A stretch of 64,000 nt of DNA from an uncultured Phaeodactylibacter sp. (GTDB lineage: Bacteria > Bacteroidota > Bacteroidia > Chitinophagales > Saprospiraceae): contig CAJXNH010000016.1 in NCBI GenBank assembly GCA_913057245.1, positions 1-64,000 of the forward strand. The letters run 5' to 3'. Numbering within the stretch: position 1 is the stretch's first letter; each line of letters starts with the position of its first letter. Shown here one piece after another: positions 1 through 9,034 of the stretch. The notes beneath the pieces are model-generated. The model made no database searches and was not told where the DNA came from. It saw only the letters and a list, made by a program, of their open reading frames with translations. Made by a program: the position numbers and the translations under genes.

Positions 1-1085
1 CTGGCTCCGGTTATCATAGCGACCGTAGCGGAGCCTTGTGCCACCCGGATCAAAGCGGCGGCGAGGAAGGCAAAGACTACCACGGGCAGCCCCGCCGCTG
101 TCATAGAAGCGGCAATCTGCTGGCCTGCGCCCGTGTCCACCAGCATTTGTTTGAAGACGCCGCCTGCACCTGTGAGCAAGAGTATGCTGCCGGCAGTGGA
201 CATGGAGTCCGTAGTGGCTTTGAGCAACACCTCCGAACTGTAGCCACGGCGCAACCCCAGCAGGTACCAGATCAGAAGATTGGCCAGTAATAATGCGGTG
301 AAGGGATGCCCCAAGAACTGAACCACCGGCAGCACAGCAGCGGGCAACGGCAATGTGCCCGATTGCGCCAGCGTGCTCAGCACAATCAGTACAATAGGCA
401 TACCGATTATCACCAGGATCAACCCCACCGGTGGCAAAGTGTCCGGGGTTTTTGCTTCCGAAAAAGCAGGGGGATCGGGATCAATGCGGCGGGCAACGCG
501 CTGACCAAACCACAGCCCACTCACCAGCACAGCAGGCAGTCCGGCTATGGCGCCCAGCAGGATGACCCACCCCAGGTCTGCGCCAACGATTTCAGCTACC
601 GCAATGGGGCCAGGCGTGGGTGGAATAAAGGCGTGGGTGGCCGCCAATCCGGCAAGAAGGGGCAGGGCGAATTTTAGCAGGGAGGCTCCGGTACGCTCCC
701 TGAGCGCGTAGAGCACGGGAATCAAAATGATAAACGCCACATCAAAAAATACCGGTATCGCAATCAGGAAGCCCGTGAATGCCATCGCGGCAGGCGCCCG
801 TTCCACCCTTTGCTTACGGATGAGGTATTGCGCAATCGCTTGTGCCCCACCGGCATTTTCCAATAAAGCTCCAAACATCGCGCCCAGCCCCACTACCGTA
901 GCCACAAAGCCCAGGGTGCCGCCCATGCCGTTCTGCATGGCTTCTATCACAGCGGGGCCTTCCAGCCCACTGCCCAAACCGGCCGCAATGGCAGCAATCA
1001 GCAAAGCCAGAAAGGCAGGGATGCGCCATTTCAGAATGAGTAGCAAAAGGAGCAAAATGCTGAGTACAGTGGCCAGTACAGGCAT
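1..1085 (-). CDS. GntP-family gluconate/organic acid permease (3' end outside window)
   Basis: Reading the minus strand from the ATG at 1085 gives an open frame of about 361 codons that runs off the left edge without a stop. The product is strongly hydrophobic and starts MPVLATVLSILLLLLLILKW. It carries the glycine-rich GLGAMFGALLENAGGAQ stretch, an LAATHAFIPPTPGP segment and an LLTGAGGVFKQML segment, all typical of GntP gluconate:H+ symporters. Family members are about 440-450 residues, so roughly the last 80 are missing here. It lies 43 bp downstream of the polytopic membrane protein gene and is probably the last gene seen of the DUF4956-CotH-GSDH operon. Next to a sugar dehydrogenase, import of a sugar acid is a reasonable inference; the substrate cannot be read from sequence. 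Confidence 0.85.
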   Translation of the reverse strand, partial: MPVLATVLSILLLLLLILKWRIPAFLALLIAAIAAGLGSGLEGPAVIEAMQNGMGGTLGFVATVVGLGAMFGALLENAGGAQAIAQYLIRKQRVERAPAAMAFTGFLIAIPVFFDVAFIILIPVLYALRERTGASLLKFALPLLAGLAATHAFIPPTPGPIAVAEIVGADLGWVILLGAIAGLPAVLVSGLWFGQRVARRIDPDPPAFSEAKTPDTLPPVGLILVIIGMPIVLIVLSTLAQSGTLPLPAAVLPVVQFLGHPFTALLLANLLIWYLLGLRRGYSSEVLLKATTDSMSTAGSILLLTGAGGVFKQMLVDTGAGQQIAASMTAAGLPVVVFAFLAAALIRVAQGSATVAMITGA

Positions 1086-1128
1086 AGGGCAATAGTGTTT
1101 TTCGTTATTTCCGTCGTGCGAAAACGCG

Positions 1129-2427
1129 TCAGTACTTCTTATCAAACTTAAACTGCCACATGTACTCTACCACTTCCTTCCAGCTCCACCATTCATAATG
1201 TGGGCCCCGGAAGTGCACGGCGAGCATATACCCGTAGTACCCCAGCAGCAGCCAAAGCGCCACCAGGAAAATCTTCAGTACCAAAACTTTGCTCTCCAGC
1301 ACCTGCGTAAACAGCCAGGCATAGGGTACCGCCAGGAGCACATAAAACTCGACAAACTGCCGGTGCCCGAAAGCGCCTCCAAACCACCAGCACCACCAGC
1401 AGGAGGTGATGTACAGCAGGAGCAGCCAAATGAGGAATACAGGGGCAATATTGTAGCGGTTTTTCCACATCCCAACCAGGCAGCCGATAATCGCCAGGCC
1501 TGCCATCGGGCTGAACAGCAGCCAGCCGTTCTTAATGTGGAAGAGGACCATGTCAACCCGGGGCTCCAGCCAGTTGAAGCCTTCCTCCCCGTAGGAATAA
1601 ATGAGCCAGTCGCCGGAGATGTGCTTCCAGTACAAAAACTGGGGTATAAAGACCAGAAAGCTTGCTATTGGTGCCAGGAGTAATGCGCCCAGGTGTTTCC
1701 TGAAAAAGAGCAACCGCTCCCTGACATCCGCCCAGGAGCGCAGCCCGAACAACAACAAATAAAGCAACAACAAAATATTCGTGGGCCGGATGAGCACAAT
1801 CAGTCCCGCCAGCAGCCCCATACCTCCAAAGGTTTTCCAGCCGGGCTTTTCATAAAACCGGGGCGTCAGCCAGACGAAAAGCCCAAACAGGAAAAAGGAG
1901 TACACGTGCGACATCCCCGGTTCCTGCAGAATGTAGTGGTAAAGGTTGGTGCCCAGGAAGAAACCGGTCACCGTCATCATGACCGCTACGGGCTTGAAAT
2001 GCCGGGTCAGTATTTTCTTCAGCAACAGCAGGCCCAGGAAGCCGTAAAAGAGGCCTGCCAGTTGTAAGGCACGAATGTAATAATCGCTGTAGCCGTCCGC
2101 CTCTCCGCCAGTAGCCAGCGTAAGGGCGTGTGCCCCCAGGAAAAATGGTGCTTGCATGATGGCCACGCCGCAGGTGTACTTTGTGAAGGTTTTATTCGTC
2201 CCTTCAAATGGCTTAAACTGCGCCTTTGTTCTTACCTCAAAATCTTCGAACCCCTCGTTGACAACAAGAGCGGGCAGATACAGGTAGTACCCTTCGGCAT
2301 CCGACCAAATCAGCCCGCGGTAAAACCGGCCCGCAAGCTCTGCTGCCCGGTAACCGGCAAACAGCAACAGGATGAGCAGGTAATACCGCATCCAGAACCG
2401 GCCTATGCTTTTGAGGAGGTTTTTCAT
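1129..2427 (-). CDS. Polytopic membrane protein, GT-C glycosyltransferase-like
   Basis: A 432-residue protein with about ten predicted hydrophobic segments, starting after a short basic N-terminus (MKNLLKSIGRFWMRYYLL). The first extracytoplasmic loop holds WSDAEGYYLYLPALV, resembling the acidic first loop of GT-C-fold lipid-linked-sugar glycosyltransferases. The C-terminal half is rich in Trp and aromatics (CWWCWWFGGAFGHRQF). Similar uncharacterised proteins are common in Bacteroidota. The gene starts 24 bp after the stop of the upstream sugar dehydrogenase gene and ends 43 bp before the GntP start, so it looks co-transcribed with both. The GT-C assignment rests on topology and loop composition only; the protein could be another multi-pass family. 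Confidence 0.7.
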   Translation of the reverse strand: MKNLLKSIGRFWMRYYLLILLLFAGYRAAELAGRFYRGLIWSDAEGYYLYLPALVVNEGFEDFEVRTKAQFKPFEGTNKTFTKYTCGVAIMQAPFFLGAHALTLATGGEADGYSDYYIRALQLAGLFYGFLGLLLLKKILTRHFKPVAVMMTVTGFFLGTNLYHYILQEPGMSHVYSFFLFGLFVWLTPRFYEKPGWKTFGGMGLLAGLIVLIRPTNILLLLYLLLFGLRSWADVRERLLFFRKHLGALLLAPIASFLVFIPQFLYWKHISGDWLIYSYGEEGFNWLEPRVDMVLFHIKNGWLLFSPMAGLAIIGCLVGMWKNRYNIAPVFLIWLLLLYITSCWWCWWFGGAFGHRQFVEFYVLLAVPYAWLFTQVLESKVLVLKIFLVALWLLLGYYGYMLAVHFRGPHYEWWSWKEVVEYMWQFKFDKKY

Positions 2428-2451
2428 ATTGTTTTGCCTTCAACTGCTGAT

Positions 2452-5163
2452 TTAGCGGAGTAGTATGAGCTGCCCGTAGTGCCGTTGTGCCCCATTAGTC
2501 ACCCGGTAGAAGTAGGCACCGTTGGGCAGTTGCCCAGGCAGGATACGCTCGCTAAAGGGCGCTCCACTGTCCGTTTCCCAGGACTTTTCCAGCACCACAC
2601 GCCCGGCCTCGTCCAGCAATTCCAGACGGACCTGCCCTGCCTGTGCTTCCAGAAGCTCAAGCGTAAAGGCATCCCGCGCCGGATTCGGAAAAACATTTAT
2701 GGCCAGCGGCTCCGGATAGCCTATGCGCAAAGGATTGGAATAGCGGTAAGCACCGTTTTCCGTTACGCCCTTTATCCGGTAGATGTTGGTACCTCTTCTC
2801 GGACCATCGTCGAAGAACGTATATTGTCCGTTGCCTTTAGCAGCGACCTGACCTAGTGCGGTGAATTTATGCGCATCCGGGCTGCGCTGCACCTCAAAGT
2901 AGGCCAGACTGTCCTCCAATTGAGTATCCCACGTCAGGTTGACACCGCCTTCCGCAGCTGCTCCTGCCAGTTCATTCCACTCCAGGAACGGGTCGCCGCA
3001 GTAAGGGTACACCTGCTGCGTCACCGAGGTCTTAAGCCCTCCGGGGTCTGTAACGGTCAGCTGAATGCGGTACCAGTAGAGCTCTTCCTGACAGCCCAGC
3101 GGGCTGATGAGGGCAAAGCTGAGGTGTTCAAAGTCCACAGGATCGGGGTGGAAGTGGTCGTTATGGTGAAGGAAAGTACGCCATTCGTACATGAGCTCTT
3201 CGTCGGCATGCTCAGCATCCGCAACCTCTGCTTCAAGACGGAGCAGGGTGGTACTCTGATCGAGCGGGTAGCGGTCGCCATCCTGAAAGCTGATGATATT
3301 TACCTGTGGAGGAGTGTTGTTGAGGGCGACTACCGCTTCATCGGTGGCGGAGGCGCCCAGGCTGTCGTAAACGGTCAGCACAGCGGTGTAGCTCTGCTGG
3401 CCTGTGCCGGTGTAGGTGTGCTCCACATTTTGGCCTTCAGCCGTTGTGCCGTCGCCAAAATCCCACTCGTACCTGACAATAGGGAGGTTAGAATCGTAGG
3501 ACGCACTCCCATCAAATTCGACCGTAAGCGGTCCGGGGCCAAAGAATTGCTCCGCCTGAATCTTTGCCACCGGGGGTGGATTCCCCCCATAGCTAATCTG
3601 ATGTACGGTGCCTTCAAGGCTGATGTAATAGAGTTTGCCATCCGCCGGGTTTAGCGCCAGGTGGATAATATCCTTGGCATTGCTGTGGAAGGGCTTGACG
3701 CTGTGCAGTTGGTCCGCATCATCAAAATCTGCCACCTTGATCCAGCCACTGAAGTCGACCATGAAGTACTTGCCGTGGTATTCCTCTGGATATTGATCGC
3801 CTTCATAGAATACGCCTGCCAGGGAGGAAAAGCCATCAAACAGCTCCGTGTCTTCCAGGCTGGATTCCGGTGCATCAACATTCAGGCCTTTGTACCAGCC
3901 GTTATCATCAAAGCTCGCTACCTGCGCCCGGGTGGGCGGGTTCCAGCGGGCATTGCTCCACTGCAGTGTGGGCATCGTTCCTACCGTATAGCCTTCAATA
4001 GGCACGCTATCGTCACAGGGGTTGGAGGGTACGCTGTGGCCATCTTCCCGTGGGTTCACGTAGAGGTCTTTGAAATTGAGAAAGGGCTGATCGCAACCTC
4101 CGTTTCCGTGTAGCGGATTGGGGTGCAACTGATTAGCAGGAGCCGGCTCATTGATATAAGGCCAGTGGCTGCCAAAGCCTTCCATCATGGGCCAGCCGAA
4201 ATTAAGCCCGCCTTCTGGCGCAATATCTAATTCTTCCCAGGCGCCGTTGCCCACATCACCTATATATAAGGTGCCGGGATCGCCGTCCTCCGGATAATGG
4301 CTTCCGGTATTGGGACGGACCTGAATACGGTAGGGATTACGGAAACCGTAGGCCCAAATGCGGGATTGAGGCGACCGGGGCACATCCGGCTGATAGAAAG
4401 GGTTGCTGCTCAGCCCATCGCCAGTTTCGGGGTCGATCCGCATGATTTTGCCGTTGTAATTGGCCAGGTACTGCGCCCGGTAGGAACCCAGGTCTTCATC
4501 CTCAGTGATAATACCGGTGGCAATGGCTTCGCTCGCCATCGTTCCGTACTCGTCGCCGCCGGTATCGGGGCCACCGTTGCTCGTCCCATCGCCGGCACTA
4601 ATGAGGAGGGTGCCATCCTGCCCCATCACCAGGTCACCCAGCCCATGAAATTCGTACATCAAGGGGATGCCATCTTCAATTGTTTCGCCCAGCAGGATAT
4701 GCCGGCTACCCTCCAAAACCCGGAGGTAAGCCGTGGTCGGATCGGCCCGGTAGCGCACCACCCGGCCAATCGTTGGTTTCCAGGTGACGGTGCTGTCGGG
4801 GCTGTATTCCGGTGTGCCGTAATATTCATAGTGGTGTAAATCCAGAGCGTAGAGCAGGTAGAAATAGCCGTTGACCAGGAAATCGTTGTCCAGCGTAAAG
4901 CCCATCAGCCCGTGGTCTTTCCAGTTGCTGACTTCCTCTGAGATATCGACGAGGGGCTCCGGATAGAGATTGCCCGCAGTGTCCACCACCCGCACCACGC
5001 CTTTCTTTTCCCAAACATACATGCGCCCGTTCTCATCAAAGGTCATCCCCATGGGGTTATCCAGCTCCGTGAGGTAAGTGATATCGTAAAAATCTTCGGG
5101 CAATTCCTGAGCGCAAAGCCCGCCGGTGATCAGTAACAAGAATGCTAAAAAACGATAAGCCAT
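2452..5163 (-). CDS. Secreted glucose/sorbosone dehydrogenase-like protein with PKD and T9SS sorting domains
   Basis: The 903-residue product begins with a signal peptide (MAYRFLAFLLLITGGLCAQ). Residues ~28-525 match the PQQ-dependent glucose/sorbosone dehydrogenase beta-propeller family: DNPMGMTFDENGRMYV, HGLGDLVMGQDGTLLISAGDG, WAYGFRNPYRIQ, YIGDVGNGAWEELD. A PKD domain follows at ~529-617 (YEWDFGDGTT, HTYTGTG), then an Ig-like stretch, then a type IX secretion sorting domain from ~820 (INVFPNPARDAF ... GAYFYRV). It is therefore exported by T9SS and probably surface-attached or released. The likely role is oxidation of a sugar or polyol outside the cell; substrate and cofactor use are inferred from the family. 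It lies 10 bp downstream of the CotH gene in the same operon. Confidence 0.88.
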   Translation of the reverse strand: MAYRFLAFLLLITGGLCAQELPEDFYDITYLTELDNPMGMTFDENGRMYVWEKKGVVRVVDTAGNLYPEPLVDISEEVSNWKDHGLMGFTLDNDFLVNGYFYLLYALDLHHYEYYGTPEYSPDSTVTWKPTIGRVVRYRADPTTAYLRVLEGSRHILLGETIEDGIPLMYEFHGLGDLVMGQDGTLLISAGDGTSNGGPDTGGDEYGTMASEAIATGIITEDEDLGSYRAQYLANYNGKIMRIDPETGDGLSSNPFYQPDVPRSPQSRIWAYGFRNPYRIQVRPNTGSHYPEDGDPGTLYIGDVGNGAWEELDIAPEGGLNFGWPMMEGFGSHWPYINEPAPANQLHPNPLHGNGGCDQPFLNFKDLYVNPREDGHSVPSNPCDDSVPIEGYTVGTMPTLQWSNARWNPPTRAQVASFDDNGWYKGLNVDAPESSLEDTELFDGFSSLAGVFYEGDQYPEEYHGKYFMVDFSGWIKVADFDDADQLHSVKPFHSNAKDIIHLALNPADGKLYYISLEGTVHQISYGGNPPPVAKIQAEQFFGPGPLTVEFDGSASYDSNLPIVRYEWDFGDGTTAEGQNVEHTYTGTGQQSYTAVLTVYDSLGASATDEAVVALNNTPPQVNIISFQDGDRYPLDQSTTLLRLEAEVADAEHADEELMYEWRTFLHHNDHFHPDPVDFEHLSFALISPLGCQEELYWYRIQLTVTDPGGLKTSVTQQVYPYCGDPFLEWNELAGAAAEGGVNLTWDTQLEDSLAYFEVQRSPDAHKFTALGQVAAKGNGQYTFFDDGPRRGTNIYRIKGVTENGAYRYSNPLRIGYPEPLAINVFPNPARDAFTLELLEAQAGQVRLELLDEAGRVVLEKSWETDSGAPFSERILPGQLPNGAYFYRVTNGAQRHYGQLILLR

Positions 5164-5173
5164 AGTCTACTTT

Positions 5174-8152
5174 TTACAAACCCAGTAATGTATTCCCTTC
5201 TGCGATATTGGTCAGGCGGTCCACGCCCTCTGCCTGATGGGATTCCACGATGATGGTGCCAGGCCCAAATTCGGGCTTTTTCTGGTAAGCTACAAAACCC
5301 TGCCGGCAGTCAATCAGGGAAAGGTCGCGTACCCGCAATACCGATAAGTCTTTGCTCGCTACGCCGATGGGCGCTCCTTTGATGCGTGTATCGAAAACCG
5401 TCACATCACTCTCCTCCCCTACGCTGATGCCTTTGTCCCCGTTCCCTTTCAACTGGCAATCGCGGATTGTGACTGTACTTCCGGAAAAGTCCAGCCCGTC
5501 ATTACCGGTGTTTTCGATCCGGCAGGCGACGACCTCGCCTTTGCAAAAGTCGGCATCAAATCCATCTGAGAAGGTCTCCCCGATGTAGCAGCGCTCCAAC
5601 TTGAATTCAGACCGGATGATGTTCAGGGCATCCTCACTGCGGTTTTGGAGAATGGCGCTGTTGTGCATCCGGACTTGGGACTCATAGAAATTTACAGCCC
5701 CGGTCAGGGACCAGCCTTTGTACTGAGGCGCATCCAGCCCTTCTGCCACCAGATAGGCAACGGAAGAAGGCAGCGGTGCGCCAAAAACAGCTACTCCTCC
5801 CCCATCGCGGTTGGGCGCGCTGATACGAACGGGGGCATCTTCGGTACCCAGGGCTTGCAGCGGGCTGTAGCTCAGCAGACTGGCACCGTTGTACAGCCGG
5901 ATATCCGCACCGGCCTCCAGGATCAGCTGCCGGCCAGCGGGAACAATAACCGTTTTACGTATTTCATGCACGCCGGATGGGAAAACCACGGCATCGGCAG
6001 CGACCTGATAGGTGCTGTTCTCGTCCAGTACAGCTTCCTCCGCCAGCAGCTGCCGCCCGGTGAGATGGCCGGGAGGCGTTTGTGCCAAAATGGGCGCTGC
6101 AAATAAGCTGTCAATGCCGGGCACTTCGTAGAACAAGTATTCCGCAGCCGACCCTATCGTCACGCTTGTACTGCCCGGAGGCGCCTGCACAGCCATGGCT
6201 TTTTGTTCCAGAAAACCGGGATTGCGGAGCGTGGTATCCCTTCGCAGCCGCATATCGTACACCCGGGGCATACGGGCCGGGAGCATCACCGGGTGTTCCA
6301 GCCCACCGCGCATTTGACGGCTATTACGGCCATAGCCACGGATGCGCAGCGGCAGATGATGGCGGTTGACGACCTGTAGTTGCTGTTCCGGGCCTTGCTT
6401 TTGGAGGGTATAAACGGTCAGGCTGTAAGCACCAAACGGGAGCAACAGGGAATGTACGTACTGCGCATTGCGGATAAAATTGTCCAGCCGGGGTTGATAA
6501 CCCGGAAATTCCCGCTGCACGTATTCCAAACGGGCATACCAGGCGGGAGCCAGGCTGTCCAGGGCTGGCAGCAGATAGTCGCGACTGCTGTACCGGTGCA
6601 AGGCTCCGTGGTAGAGCCGTACAAAATCTTCATCCATAAACAGGCTGCCAAGAAGCGGGTGGTAAGCCTCCTTGTGCGGGTTCAGGGCGCCGCTGCCTAA
6701 CACTTCGTACTGACTAGCCGGCGGGCCGCCAAAGCCATCAAAACCAATGGGCTCCAGTTTGCCGGTAATGGGGTTGTAGTAAAACCGCTGATTGTGCCAG
6801 GCGATACCGTGGTAGCCGTTGAAGACATCGCAGAAGGCCAGAAATTTCGCCATACGCATTAAATCAAAGACCTCGCCTGCCGGTTGCAGCCCGTCACGGT
6901 ACTGCTGCATGAGTTGGCGGGCGGCTTTTATCTGGGCCGCCATGCCAGGGTTATCTTCAGTAGGCTTATCGTCGAAAGCCTCGATGGAGGCGCTTTCCAA
7001 TTCGGCAGCCCCGTAGCGGGCATTCGGCTTGACATAGCCATGCGACTGCAACTGCCGGCGGATGGTCTTCCAGTAGCCGTCTTCCGAGAATTTCATGATC
7101 GGGCCTTCCCGGCGGCGGCGCGACTCCACAAGTTGTTTTTCAAAATGCTCTTCGTAGGCGTACACGCCCAGGCTTTCGCCATTGAGCTGCAGCTCAACGA
7201 AATCATAGCGGGTAGTAAGCACGTCTTCCTTCTCCCAAAACTGGTGCAAGAGCCATTCGTGCAAAAAGTGGCGGGCACGGGGCGTGTGAAGAGAAAAGAC
7301 CCGCATACGTCGCCAGGCTTCCGTGCCTTTGACTTTCACCCGAAAAGACCACTTATCGCCACTGAGGTGGTCGAGCCAGTCGCCTTTGAGGCGGACTTCA
7401 ACGGAGATAGGCTCATCGTAGGCGCTGCTACTGAATTTGGCAGGCACCCAGTCGCCCCCGTCCGTTTCGAGAATACCGGAGCGGAGGGCTTCCTGCCGCT
7501 TGGCTTCCAGCTTTTGCATGTGGCGGGGCTTGATTTCCAGCTGTAAGACCTCCGGCACGAAGGCACTATCCGCTGATAAAGGCTCGATGAGCAAATCATC
7601 AAACCATGCCGGTTCCTGCCCGGTACTGTAGACGTAGACTTTGAAGCGCTCACTGGGGGCACCAAATGGCACACTGAAGTGGAGTTCCAGCTTTTCCCAC
7701 CCCAGGGTGTCTGCTGTGGCCGGTATATTTCCCTGATGGTAGCGTTTTTCCGGGCCTTCCACACTCACTGCCAGGTAAGACTGCTGCTGCCCGGTTTGTT
7801 TGCGCCAGACGCTTACCCGGTAAGCAGAGCCCGGCCGGGGCGCCTCCAGCTCATATTCCATGCCATACTGCGGTTCGGATGCCTGGGGCAGGTAGCAGCT
7901 GTGTTTCCCGTGGCGGGCGTATTGAGCAGACTGCGTGGTACCACCTTTGAAAGGCACGCCATTATGTACAAAGGTTTCACCCCGGACCTTTTCCGCACCA
8001 CAAAACACCTGTCCATCGGGCAGGGAATCATAGGGCGAGGGCTCCGGCCAGAGGCTGACACTGAGGATGAGCACAAGGGCTCCGCCCAGTACGCCGAGGA
8101 GCAGGCGGCCGGCATTTTTTCGCTGTTGTTTTTCCTGGTCTTTGATGATCAT
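5174..8152 (-). CDS. CotH kinase-family protein with C-terminal right-handed beta-helix
   Basis: A 992-residue protein anchored by one N-terminal membrane segment (~15-34). Residues ~40-195 look like a carbohydrate-binding-type jelly roll. CotH-domain hallmarks follow: KGDWLDHLSGDKWSFRVK, HEWLLHQFW, YAYEEHFEKQLV, and the HNQRFYYN ... EPIGFDGFGG block near 455-480. From ~720 a parallel beta-helix-like region (IRDCQLKGNGDKGISVGEESDV) runs almost to the C-terminus. CotH proteins are atypical protein kinases in spore coats; bacterial surface versions are mostly uncharacterised. The start lies 2 bp after the DUF4956 stop, so translation is probably coupled. The CotH plus DUF4956 pairing recurs in bacteria, often with VTC-domain proteins, but no VTC gene is visible here. 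Confidence 0.85.
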   Translation of the reverse strand: MIIKDQEKQQRKNAGRLLLGVLGGALVLILSVSLWPEPSPYDSLPDGQVFCGAEKVRGETFVHNGVPFKGGTTQSAQYARHGKHSCYLPQASEPQYGMEYELEAPRPGSAYRVSVWRKQTGQQQSYLAVSVEGPEKRYHQGNIPATADTLGWEKLELHFSVPFGAPSERFKVYVYSTGQEPAWFDDLLIEPLSADSAFVPEVLQLEIKPRHMQKLEAKRQEALRSGILETDGGDWVPAKFSSSAYDEPISVEVRLKGDWLDHLSGDKWSFRVKVKGTEAWRRMRVFSLHTPRARHFLHEWLLHQFWEKEDVLTTRYDFVELQLNGESLGVYAYEEHFEKQLVESRRRREGPIMKFSEDGYWKTIRRQLQSHGYVKPNARYGAAELESASIEAFDDKPTEDNPGMAAQIKAARQLMQQYRDGLQPAGEVFDLMRMAKFLAFCDVFNGYHGIAWHNQRFYYNPITGKLEPIGFDGFGGPPASQYEVLGSGALNPHKEAYHPLLGSLFMDEDFVRLYHGALHRYSSRDYLLPALDSLAPAWYARLEYVQREFPGYQPRLDNFIRNAQYVHSLLLPFGAYSLTVYTLQKQGPEQQLQVVNRHHLPLRIRGYGRNSRQMRGGLEHPVMLPARMPRVYDMRLRRDTTLRNPGFLEQKAMAVQAPPGSTSVTIGSAAEYLFYEVPGIDSLFAAPILAQTPPGHLTGRQLLAEEAVLDENSTYQVAADAVVFPSGVHEIRKTVIVPAGRQLILEAGADIRLYNGASLLSYSPLQALGTEDAPVRISAPNRDGGGVAVFGAPLPSSVAYLVAEGLDAPQYKGWSLTGAVNFYESQVRMHNSAILQNRSEDALNIIRSEFKLERCYIGETFSDGFDADFCKGEVVACRIENTGNDGLDFSGSTVTIRDCQLKGNGDKGISVGEESDVTVFDTRIKGAPIGVASKDLSVLRVRDLSLIDCRQGFVAYQKKPEFGPGTIIVESHQAEGVDRLTNIAEGNTLLGL

Positions 8153-8154
8153 AA

Positions 8155-8844
8155 TTACACAATCAGATCTGGCTGGTCGATGACCGAGAGGCGGGTGGCG
8201 GGCGAGAGCTCCTGCATGGCTTTTTTTAAACGGGCAATATCTCCCAGCTCCTTTGCGCGGCAGACGAAGGACAAGTCCATGCCCTGCTCAAGGGTGTCCA
8301 TGCGTTTCAGCTCCACATAAGGCAGGTGCTGTGCCAAAATACCGGCAATGGCCTCCACATCTTCCTGGTCGGTCTGAATATTGACAAACAAACGATTTTC
8401 CTGACGAAACACTTGTTGCCGCCCAAGCAGTTTACTAAGGTAGAGAATGCCGAGGATGACCGCAAAAGCCACAATCGCCAGGATAGGCTGATTGGCACCG
8501 CCGGCGAGCCCCAGCCCGATGGCAATGAAGAGATAGGTCAGTTCCTCCGGATCCTTAATAGCTGCCCGGTAGCGCACGATAGAAAGTGCACCGACCAGGC
8601 CCAGGGACAAGGCAATGGAAGATTTGACGATCATGATAATGAGCAGGGTGCCCAGGGCCAGCGGCAGGAAGTTATTGGCAAAACGGCGGCGGTTGGAAAT
8701 GGCGTTGCCAAAGTGGATATAGAACAGCCGCAGCAAGGCTACAAGGATGGCTGTGACGATGACATTGAGCAGGAATTCGTCCAGCGGTACGTTATTCGAA
8801 AATTCCTGTATATATTGTTCCTGTAATTTCTGGATCAGGTCCAT
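8155..8844 (-). CDS. DUF4956 membrane protein
   Basis: The 229-residue product has three or four membrane segments in its first 130 residues and the conserved DUF4956 core (VGALSIVRYRAAIKDPEELTYLFIAIGLGLA), followed by a soluble alpha/beta C-terminal domain of about 85 residues. The family's function is unknown; it is often found beside CotH and polyphosphate-polymerase (VTC) genes. It is the first gene of a five-gene minus-strand operon. A TATCTTTG -7 element lies 26 bp upstream of the ATG, giving a short 5' leader. The intergenic distance to the CotH gene is 2 bp. Confidence 0.88.
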   Translation of the reverse strand: MDLIQKLQEQYIQEFSNNVPLDEFLLNVIVTAILVALLRLFYIHFGNAISNRRRFANNFLPLALGTLLIIMIVKSSIALSLGLVGALSIVRYRAAIKDPEELTYLFIAIGLGLAGGANQPILAIVAFAVILGILYLSKLLGRQQVFRQENRLFVNIQTDQEDVEAIAGILAQHLPYVELKRMDTLEQGMDLSFVCRAKELGDIARLKKAMQELSPATRLSVIDQPDLIV

Positions 8845-8869
8845 ACGTCTGTTTTGTCGAATGAAGGAA

Positions 8870-8877
8870 CAAAGATA
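8870..8877 (-). promoter_or_regulatory. Bacteroidota -7 promoter element for the DUF4956-CotH operon
   Basis: Minus-strand TATCTTTG matches the Bacteroidota consensus TAnnTTTG. It predicts a start near 8863, about 19 nt before the DUF4956 ATG at 8844. No clear -33 TTTG was identified. Confidence 0.55.
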
Positions 8878-8907
8878 TTGGTTTTTCGGGAAGCGTCAGG
8901 CAGGAAC

Positions 8908-8934
8908 AAAAAAAGGTACTCCGGATGGAGTACC
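8908..8934 (-). terminator. Intrinsic terminator upstream of the DUF4956 promoter
   Basis: On the minus strand, GGTACTCC-ATCC-GGAGTACC forms a perfect 8-bp stem with a 4-nt loop, followed at once by seven Ts. It lies upstream of the DUF4956 promoter with no minus-strand gene ahead of it. It may insulate the operon from antisense transcription or end a short unannotated transcript. Confidence 0.6.
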
Positions 8935-9034
8935 TGCATAAACTATAAACAAACAAAAAACATTAGCGATTCATAAAACTGTGAGCCTAACAGGGCAAAT
9001 AAAAAAGGGTTCAACAAAACACAAAAAAAATTTC

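Noticed and set aside
814-1092. 92-codon minus-strand frame at the left edge
   Set aside because: Out of frame with the GntP permease, whose hydrophobic translation and motifs are clear.
8836-8938. 34-codon frame reading through the DUF4956 terminator hairpin into its start
   Set aside because: Considered as an attenuator peptide, but the promoter lies downstream of the hairpin and the peptide has no codon bias.
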